Part shown: in pieces, positions 57,036 to 64,000 of the stretch
Numbering within the stretch: position 1 is the stretch's first letter
Layout of the letters: every line of letters starts with the position of its first letter
Assembly: GCF_019393635.1 (NCBI RefSeq)
Contig: NC_057866.1
Span: forward strand, 173,249,386-173,313,385
Direction: 5' to 3'
DNA from: Dromiciops gliroides
Lineage: Eukaryota > Chordata > Mammalia > Microbiotheria > Microbiotheriidae
Length of the DNA stretch: 64,000 nucleotides
Made by a program: the position numbers and the translations under genes
Notes under the pieces: model-generated
What the model saw: the letters and a program-made list of their open reading frames with translations, nothing else
Database searches by the model: none
What the model was told of the DNA's origin: nothing

Positions 57036-57989
57036 TTTTCACCTTCCTCCAATATCTGGAGGGATTGCTAGCTCATGACCTGAGGGCTTATCCAGCTAAT
57101 GTTTAAATTGCTACATGTTAGATGTTGAAACTTTAGGTGGGATATATTTCATTTCTCGTTTTTGTCCATGTTCTATGGATGGTACAGGATACCACTATGC
57201 CCTTAAATGAATCTAGAAAAGTATTGCTTTGGTACTAACATACTACAATGTTGACAAATTTTAACCTTAGCTTTCATGGCTGTATTATGTTCCAAATGTT
57301 GATGGGGGGATGGAAGAAATGAAAAGAGGGATGGAGGGAGAGAGGGGAAAAGAGAGAGAATTTCACTTTGCTTTGTTTTGTTTTGTGTTTTGTTTTTTAC
57401 CAGTTTTCTAGAATTAGGCTCAATTCTTATAATAGCTTTGCCATAGATTCAGCATGTATAATGGAAAGGGCATATACAATGCTTTATTTTACCAATTGTT
57501 TTGCTTAATCAGTGGAGGTAATGCTATTTCCTTTCTTTGCAAGAATGTATTACAGATTTGCATGAAAAACGTGTTAACTTCTCTTCTGAAAGAATAGGCA
57601 TATTATTGCAATATTTTGACTGCAAATGACTCTTAATTTCTGTCATAAAATAAGCACAAGGATACTAGGAGTACCTGAAAAGCACATATAATTCCTAAAA
57701 TTTATTATAGCTCATGTCCCGCTGTGCCAGATTTCTAAGAGATTTGCTATAAAGTAGCAGCATGGATTGACTTGAATTTAATTTCCTTTTCTTAACATCT
57801 GCCTGAAGTACTCAAGTGCAGTGTGGACTAATCAAAATATCAATATCTTATACTATGAGGATGATAATTCATACTTCGTGTATTTGTCATTGTTGGTATG
57901 GCTATTTTTTATGCACAAAAATTATAACTCTACTTCTCAACAGATAGTCTTGGGAGTTTCTGTGGTTGAAAAAAAACATCACCCTACAG

Positions 57990-58189
57990 CAGGGGTTTTT
58001 AATCATTTTTGTTTATGTCATGGATCCATTTAATACTCTAGTGAAACCTTCAGACCCTTCTGAGAATAATGTTTTTGTGTGTATAATGTAAAACAAAATA
58101 TTACCAATTATATTAAGATACAAATAAATTAGTTATATTGAATTATATATATATATAAACGTTCACAGACTCCAAATTAAGGATCCCTG
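57990..58189. mobile_element. Non-autonomous hAT-type DNA transposon
   Basis: 200 bp with ends CAGGGGTTTTTAAT and the complement of CAGGGATCCTTAAT (11 of 14). Flanked by CCCTACAG (57982-57989) and CCTTACAG (58190-58197), an 8-bp TSD with one change. Internal AT-rich and TA-repeat sequence, no transposase. It resembles the element at 22674 at its ends. Confidence 0.85.
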
Positions 58190-58199
58190 CCTTACAGCC

Positions 58200-58559
58200 A
58201 ACCTATTTAGCTAGTCCAAGCCAGATTGTCATAGATGGATGATATGTATCATTGGTACTTGGATTCATATTCAAAATTTTCAAGCCTGATCAGAATTGTC
58301 AGTTTCCATTGTACTATTTGGCTTTCAGGAAGACAGAATCTTTATAATGAAGCAAAAGACAATTGTAATGAAAATATAACTACTTTCATCATTTTAACCT
58401 TATTGAGTCCCATATGGTTTCTCTTTCATGTTTACCTTTTTATGCTACTTTTGAAACTTGTATTTCAAAGTGAACTTTTCTATTCAGCTTGGGTCTTTTT
58501 ATCCTAGATGCTTGAAAATCTTCTATTCCATTTAATATCTATTATTTTTCCTCTTGAAA
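58200..58559. other. Intron sequence, no gene
   Basis: AT-rich with no firm repeat call; the part from about 58380 may already belong to the following L1. Confidence 0.45.
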
Positions 58560-60300
58560 GATTATACTCTGTTTTGCTGGGAACTTGTTCTTGGTTGTAA
58601 TCCTAGTTCCTTTGCATTCCAAGTACTCTGGTACTTTAAACTTCGTAGCTGCTAAATCTTGTGTGACTTCACAATATTTGCATAGTTTCTGGCTGCTTGA
58701 AGTATTTTGTCTTTGTCCTAAGGGCTCTGGAATTTGTCTATATTCCTGGAATTTTTCCTTTTGGTATCTCTTTCCAGTGGTGATCGGTTTATTCTTTCAT
58801 TATCCATTTTACCTTCGGTTTAAGGATATCAGGGCAATTTTCTTTGATAATTTCTTGAATTTGATGTCTAAGTTCTTTCTTTGATCATGGATTTCAGGTA
58901 GCCCAATAATTCTTACATCATGTCTCCTCAATCTATTTTCCAGCTCAGTTGTTATTCTGATGTTGATCTCATATTTTCTTCTATTTGTTTCCATTCTTTT
59001 GACTTTTTTCCTTGTTATTTCTTGATGTTTCATAGCTTCTATTTGGACAATTTTAATTTTAAAGCAATTATTTTTTCAGTAAGCTTTTGTACCTCTTTTT
59101 CCATTTAGCAATTTCATTTTAAGGTGTTATTTTCTTTATCATTTTTTGGTTTGTCTTATACCAAAATTAATTGTCTTTTTAAAAAATTGTTTTACTTTTC
59201 TCTTACTTATTTACCTAATTTTCCTCTACTACTCTGAGTTTGAAAATCATTTTTAGTTCTTCCAGAAATTTTGCTTGGGCTTCTGTCCAATTATTTTTTC
59301 TTTTTATTTGTGGTTTTGCTTGTAGCTGTTTTTGTTTGTTTGTTTGTTTTTTGCTTTTTGTGGGCCAATGAGGGTTAAGTGACTTGCCCAGGGTCACACA
59401 GCTAGTAAGTGTTTCTGAGGCCAGGTTTGAACTCAGGTTCTCCTGAATCCAGACCAGTGTTTTATCCACTGTGCCATCTAGCTGCCCCCACTTGTAGCTG
59501 TTTTGATATCATTGTCTTCTGAAATTTTGTCTTGATATTCCCTGTCACCTTTATAGATTTTATGGTTATTTTTTTGCTCATTTTCTATTCTATTTCTTGA
59601 CTGATCTTTATTGGTGTTGGGGGGGGGGGCACTGCCCAAAGCTTCAGGCTTTTTTGACACTGCTATTTTCAGGGCTAGTTCTGGGGTTTTGGAAGTTTTT
59701 TATACTTCCAAGGTTATGTGATCTGAGGAGCGGTCTGGTCCACACTATGGTCCTTACCTAGCCTAGGATCCCTTACCTAGGATCCCTGCTGCCTTGGCAC
59801 TGGAAGCAATACTGTTCCTCATGTACCTTTCTCCCTTATGATCAAAAATGCTCCTCTCTGCCTTTGAACTCTGACCAGGAAGTGTGTATAGGGAATGGAG
59901 TTGCTAAGCTGCATCTGGTCCTGTGCCCAGTGCTGCCACAGCAGTACTCTGTGATCTTTTCCTTACTATTTGCCTGATCTCCTTACCATCTCTGGCTGAA
60001 TATCTCCCAAATCTGCTGCTAATTCTATGACCACCACCAAATTCTCCCACTGGTGTTTTCTCCATGTGGGCTCTGGGCCAGTCAGTACCCTTGTGCCACA
60101 GACCTCTCCTTCAGACCTCCTAAGTTGTCTTGGGCTAGAAGAATGTCTTACCCTGACCTTTTGTTGGCCCTGATGCTCCAGAATTTTATTTGTGGCATTA
60201 TTTTTAAGTTTTTTTTGAGGGGAATGTTTATAAAGCTTGTTCATAGTGCTTCCTGTACTCTGCCATTTTGGCTTCACGTATACTTTTGGTGTTTTATATT
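58560..60300 (-). mobile_element. L1 5' UTR and ORF1, antisense, with nested SINE
   Basis: Minus-strand ORF1 segment 59033-58809 encodes ELENRLRRHDVRIIGLPE, the conserved start of the ORF1p RNA-binding core. Upstream (higher coordinates) are a decayed coiled-coil region (59469-59215, 59660-59478) and a GC-richer 5' UTR up to about 60300. No ORF2 is attached. A SINE at 59333-59490 splits it. Confidence 0.8.
59333..59490 (-). mobile_element. tRNA-derived SINE with 14-bp TSD
   Basis: Reverse copy with a TTTG-rich tail. CTTGTAGCTGTTTT is perfect at 59319-59332 and 59491-59504. Confidence 0.95.
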
Positions 60301-60354
60301 CAATATGGCATCTAATTAAGAAAAAAAAAAGAATTGTATAGAATTTCTACTTTT

Positions 60355-60503
60355 TCTTTTTTTTTTTGGTGAGGCAATTGGAGGTAAGTGACTTGCCAAG
60401 GGTCACACAGCTAGTAAGTGTCAAATGTCTGAGGCCGGATTTGAATTCAGGTACTCCTGACTCCAGGGCCATTGCTCTATCCACTGCGCCACCTAGCTGC
60501 CCC
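60355..60503 (-). mobile_element. tRNA-derived SINE with 16-bp TSD
   Basis: Reverse copy. The TSD TAGAATTTCTACTTTT is perfect at 60339-60354 and 60504-60519. Confidence 0.96.
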
Positions 60504-60639
60504 TAGAATTTCTACTTTTAAATCAAATGACTTTCCTGATATCTTGGTGACAATATCTAGTTCTCATCTTGTGTAATTTACATTTTCGCAGTGGTGGAAC
60601 ATTTATTTCTTGTTACTTAACATCTATAGATTCAACCCA

Positions 60640-60960
60640 ATTCAACTTAACATATATTTATTAAGCACTTACTATGTGTTAAGCACTTTGCTATTTGCTG
60701 GCAATACCAAATTGATTGTTGTCTCTACCTATACTGAGTTTATAATCCAGTAGGTATATGGCATATAGACAAAACATAGTGGTGGAGGTTAAGATAAGTG
60801 TAAATGGTCTAAGAAAATTTAAGGAGGTAAGTGTGTGTGTTTTTCTGTTTGCGAGTGTGTGTGTTTGCATGATATTCAGGGATCAGGGAAAGGATTCAAG
60901 CAAAATATTTTACCTGAGCTGAGGCTTGAATAAAGATAACTTTAAAATGTCAAATTTTAT
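60640..60960 (+). mobile_element. Old LINE-derived repeat fragment
   Basis: ATTTATTAAGCACTTACTAT, GTGTTAAGCACTTTGCTATT and TTTATAATCCAGTAGGTATA match the start of the family at 7880-8940, and CTGAGGCTTGAATAAAG its middle. A TGTGTG run interrupts it near 60830-60865. Confidence 0.65.
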
Positions 60961-60999
60961 AAATGAAAAATTACAGTCATCCTTTCTACATTGCAACTT

Positions 61000-62282
61000 T
61001 CCCCATCATGGTTTTGATATGTCATGGGTTGGCATAAGAAATTAAATGGAAATTTTGGGGGAGCTTTGCAGAAGTCACAGATGACACATGATGGTCAGTA
61101 GATGACAGAGGCTATAACCAAATAAAACAAAATTTACAAGAAGGTATGGTAAATACCATATAAAGGAAAAAGAAATCAGACTTCTTCTCTGGTGCAAAGT
61201 GTGGTGGGGGCAAAACATTTTATGTGGATTTTCCAGATAGTGGGGGCACTATGGCCCTAATTCCCATGATGCGAAAGGGATAACTGTAGTTTCCCCAAAT
61301 ACATCATAGATTTTAGAGTTAGGAGGGAGCCTAAGCCGTTCAATCAAACCCCCTCATTTTACATATGAAGAAACTGAGGTCTATAGTGGTTCAAAGACTT
61401 CCCCCAAATCAGACAACTAGCAAATTGCAGGTCTAGGATTTGAATCAAGCTTTCTGACTCCAAATCTCACATATTTTCTATGGCAATGTATGTCACTGGC
61501 ACCTTGGAGGTAGTCATTTCTACAGTGTAGCAAAGTGGAGAGTAGAACTTGCAAAAGACCATGAAATTTATTTTTAATTGAAATCCCTAAAATATGTGTG
61601 GCATTTCTACTTCACATACAATTGATGGCCAACAGAATTATTTTTATAAATGAATTACTTCATAAAATAAATTATTCAAATTCATGCTCATAAAAATCTC
61701 TTAATCAATGATAAAAATATGAAATCATTATCTTAGGAGTACTATTTAGGACAACAGTAACACATTGATTAAACTCAGTAATTAAATATATTGGTTAAAT
61801 TGAACTAGTTGACCTTAGCTATTAGTCCTGAAGGAAAGAGAGACATTTGAATCTCATGTGCATTTTTGAAAACAGATCATTCCCATGCCTGAGGATTCCA
61901 CATCACACTAAGCAAATGTTAATCTCAACAGCAGAGGTCTTGTGGGATTCTTTTTATTGAAATATACCTGTCAGTGAAAAAAGTGGCATGCATACCAGGC
62001 ATGTTAATCCAGCTATCTTGCCACACTCTGTTGCAGCCTCCTCTGTGTTGTTATTTAAATCCCTTTGCCATTTGCCTTGAACATCTGTTCATAATTTGCT
62101 CTTAATTGAAATGGTATATAGAGTTTGAGTTTTTCAGTCTGCTAATTGATTGCCATGTATTTTTGTGAGACCACACAGTTTGCTAGTGCTTTCAACAATC
62201 TAAAAGATAATACCTTAAAATAGGCTACTCTCCCTTTGAATATTACCAAACTGTTGCAACAAAAGCCTATCTCTCTTTAAAT
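61000..62282. other. Intron sequence with MIR fragment and unique block
   Basis: An antisense MIR piece lies at about 61340-61480 (CATTTTACATATGAAGAAAC, GCAGGTCTAGGATTTGAATC). The block 61800-62220 has complex, non-repetitive sequence of the kind often seen in conserved intronic elements; this is only an impression. Confidence 0.5.
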
Positions 62283-62480
62283 TTTTTTTAAATAAAAAGG
62301 TTTATTTTTCACATTCATTTAAAAAAAGGTTCAGTTCCAAATTCTCTACCTCCTTCCAGTTCCTCCTCTACCCACTGAGAAAACAAGTAATAGATTATTA
62401 ATTAGTCATGTGAAATCATGCAAAACATATTTCCAAAGTATATTTCCATATTTCCAAAAATGTTCTTCTCTTTAATACCA
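62283..62480 (-). mobile_element. L1 3' end fragment, antisense
   Basis: TTTATTTTTCACATTCATTT, CAGTTCCAAATTCTCTACCT, CTACCCACTGAGAAAACAAG, TGAAATCATGCAAAACATAT: the antisense L1 3' UTR order seen at 40.4 and 45.5 kb. Confidence 0.7.
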
Positions 62481-63335
62481 ACATTCTCTCAGTAATGTTA
62501 TTTAGCTTCAGATCATGGAACATCATGTTTTTGGAAGGATCAAAATTTAAAGTAATTCAAAGACTGGAAGTATGCTCCAGCGTTTTACCAACAATGGCTT
62601 GTTTATAAAATGGAATATAAAATTTATTATTGAATATATGCAATATATACATACATATACATGTATGTTTATGTTTTGATATACATACACATGTATGGAA
62701 TAATAATATGGCAATAATGAGGGACCACAAATGAACAAACTAAATGCTATATTGATACCATAGAGCATTTTTAAAAAAATCAGAAGATACCCTTGCTCTT
62801 TAGGAAGTTGGGTTAATATTTCATGGAATATTTAGAAAATCTGACAAGATGCAAAGAATAAGATGATTATTCAAATACTGATAATGAGGATATACATACT
62901 GAAGGAGCCATGTATCCATCAAAGGGTCTATTAGATTTAGCACATCTCAAATCATGGCCACTTAAATGATGGCATATTTAATTAGTGTATTTAGTCACTT
63001 ACATTTCTCTCTCTTTTGGGTAACTTTTTGGGTTTCTTCAATATATAATTCTATTACACAAAAGATGTATTATTCCTAAAGAACTTTATTGATAAGAAAT
63101 GACATTATATGTCATACCCTCTCTCCAATAGATGTTCTATGAATATCTACCAATTTAGTAAAAGATATTTATGTTGGGTCTGATTTTCTAATATAGTTTG
63201 TAAATCCAAACTCAACTTCGGCTCTTCTCATAAGCAAATAGTATATACTTCATTCATAAGATTATAGGATAATAGAGTTAGAGCTGAGTCTAATGATGGT
63301 GATGATGATAATTATGTAATAATCATAATAATATT
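62481..63335. other. Intron sequence, no gene
   Basis: AT-rich, with ATACATACA-type runs near 62640-62700. Nothing further recognised. Confidence 0.5.
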
Positions 63336-63545
63336 TGTATATTGCTTTAAATTTTGCTAAGGGTTTTGCATGTAATCTGAACAGATTTTTGTAATAACCC
63401 TACAAGGTAGGTGCTATTTTAATCTCCCTTTTACAGATGAGGAAACTAAGAATGGGAGACATTAAATGCTTTGCCCACGGTCATATAGGTGTCTAAGACA
63501 CCATTCAAACTCAATTCTTCCACCTAAACCATGGTTCCCTACATG
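63336..63545 (-). mobile_element. MIR-type SINE fragment
   Basis: Antisense: TTGCTTTAAATTTTGCTAAG, CCTACAAGGTAGGTGCTATT, TTTTACAGATGAGGAAACTA, TTGCCCACGGTCATATAG. Confidence 0.8.
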
Positions 63546-63651
63546 TTTTGCTCCCCAAGCCCCTTTCACATCACCACTAAAATATGTAATTAATGCCCAG
63601 GCTAATTTAATACACTACTCATTATATTCAATTATTTATTGCTTAAGGTAC

Positions 63652-63963
63652 TGGGGCAGTGTGGTGGCAGAGTGGACAAAATTCTGGCCCTGGAGTCAGG
63701 AGGACCTAAGTTCAAATCTCACCTCAGGCATGTACTAGCTGTGTGACCCTGGCAATGTCACTGAATCCCAATTGCCTTAACCATACAGGGCCATTCACCA
63801 GTTATCCTGATGTATATCTTGCCACTGGACCCAGATGCCTCTGGGGAGAGAGTGAATTTGGTGGCCTTGCACAGTACTCCCTCACTTAAATCTAATTCAC
63901 TGCAAGTCATGACATCACTGCAATGTCTTGGTCCTCTTAACAGACAAAGGACAAACAATAACA
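63652..63963 (+). mobile_element. Bipartite SINE: tRNA-SINE head with LINE-like tail
   Basis: The first about 125 bp follow the window's tRNA-derived SINE (GGGGCAGTGTGGTGGCAGAG to CCCAATTGCCTTAAC). A further about 185 bp follows: CATACAGGGCCATTCACCAG, GATGTATATCTTGCCACTGG, and a tail TTGGTCCTCTTAACAGACAA. The tail resembles the 3' end of the LINE at 22450-23010. A perfect 11-bp TSD, GCTTAAGGTAC, is at 63641-63651 and 63964-63974. Confidence 0.93.
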
Positions 63964-64000
63964 GCTTAAGGTACCATTAAAGGAATTTTTAGCATGAACT

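Larger units (their letters stand above)
49965..64000 (+). other. GLRB: GLRB intron 2 (partial)
   Basis: From the donor at 49965 to the window end I see no exon matching the next part of the protein (the segment after CPSQQS with LARV and later SYDPRIRPNFKG). The intron therefore exceeds 14 kb. It holds the repeats listed below and otherwise AT-rich sequence; 50500-53400 and 54200-56200 contain little beyond short TATG/GATA runs (for example 51190-51216, 51320-51345). Confidence 0.8.

Noticed and set aside
1-64000. tRNA gene calls at SINE heads
   Set aside because: A- and B-box-like motifs occur in every SINE copy, but none folds as a full tRNA by inspection and all are in repeat context.
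49965-64000. Second coding exon of GLRB
   Set aside because: I looked for code matching the segment after CPSQQS and for SYDPRIRPNFKG-like sequence and saw none.

Overview
The window reads as about 64 kb of a marsupial nuclear genome, probably an Australian-type (australidelphian) species. This is an inference from the repeats: eighteen copies of a tRNA-derived SINE that starts GGGGCAGCTAGGTGGCRCAG and ends near CAATTGCCTCACC (one of them with a long LINE-like tail), marsupial-type L1, old MIR-type CORE-SINEs, L2 and CR1/L3 debris, and several LTR families. No microbial gene organisation, CRISPR array or operon is present.

Only one host protein-coding gene can be recognised: GLRB, the glycine receptor beta subunit, on the + strand. 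A CpG-rich block (about 47880-48330) with a strong splice donor at 48211/48212 is the probable promoter and non-coding first exon. The first coding exon lies at 49821-49964 (ATG at 49843); it encodes the signal peptide and the lysine-rich start of the mature subunit and ends at a GT donor. Everything from 49965 to the end appears to be the next intron; I found no second coding exon. Positions 1 to about 47.9 kb are 5' intergenic sequence.

Layout. 1-14.7 kb: SINE, MIR, L1 and LINE debris, several SINEs with perfect target-site duplications (TSDs). 14.75-15.18 kb: processed RPS17 pseudogene with a 10-bp TSD. 15.85-19.87 kb: a 5' LTR, tRNA-Trp-like primer-binding site, gag, protease and reverse transcriptase of a class I (gamma-like) endogenous retrovirus, truncated inside pol. 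20-22.9 kb: L1 3' and 5' ends, a LINE 3' end and a small hAT transposon with a perfect 8-bp TSD. 23.3-26.7 kb: two solo LTRs, CR1 and L2 pieces. 29.4-32 kb: L1 ending in a 306-nt pure pyrimidine tract. 32.8-37.6 kb: another solo LTR, L2, and L1 containing a 177-bp fold-back inverted repeat. 39.7-40.3 kb: a further LTR. 43.2-46.7 kb: L1 ends carrying SINEs, one with a patch of L1 sequence. 48-64 kb: GLRB and its introns with hAT, L1 and SINE insertions.

The most unusual object is the retrovirus. Its Gag reading frame opens with a roughly 105-residue region with three hydrophobic segments instead of a myristoylated matrix start. Gag and Pro-Pol share one reading frame separated by TGA-CGG, a known readthrough context. 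The 177-bp fold-back and the L1-patched SINE are the next most interesting. Percent identities given were counted by eye from the sequence; family names come from recognition, not database searches.
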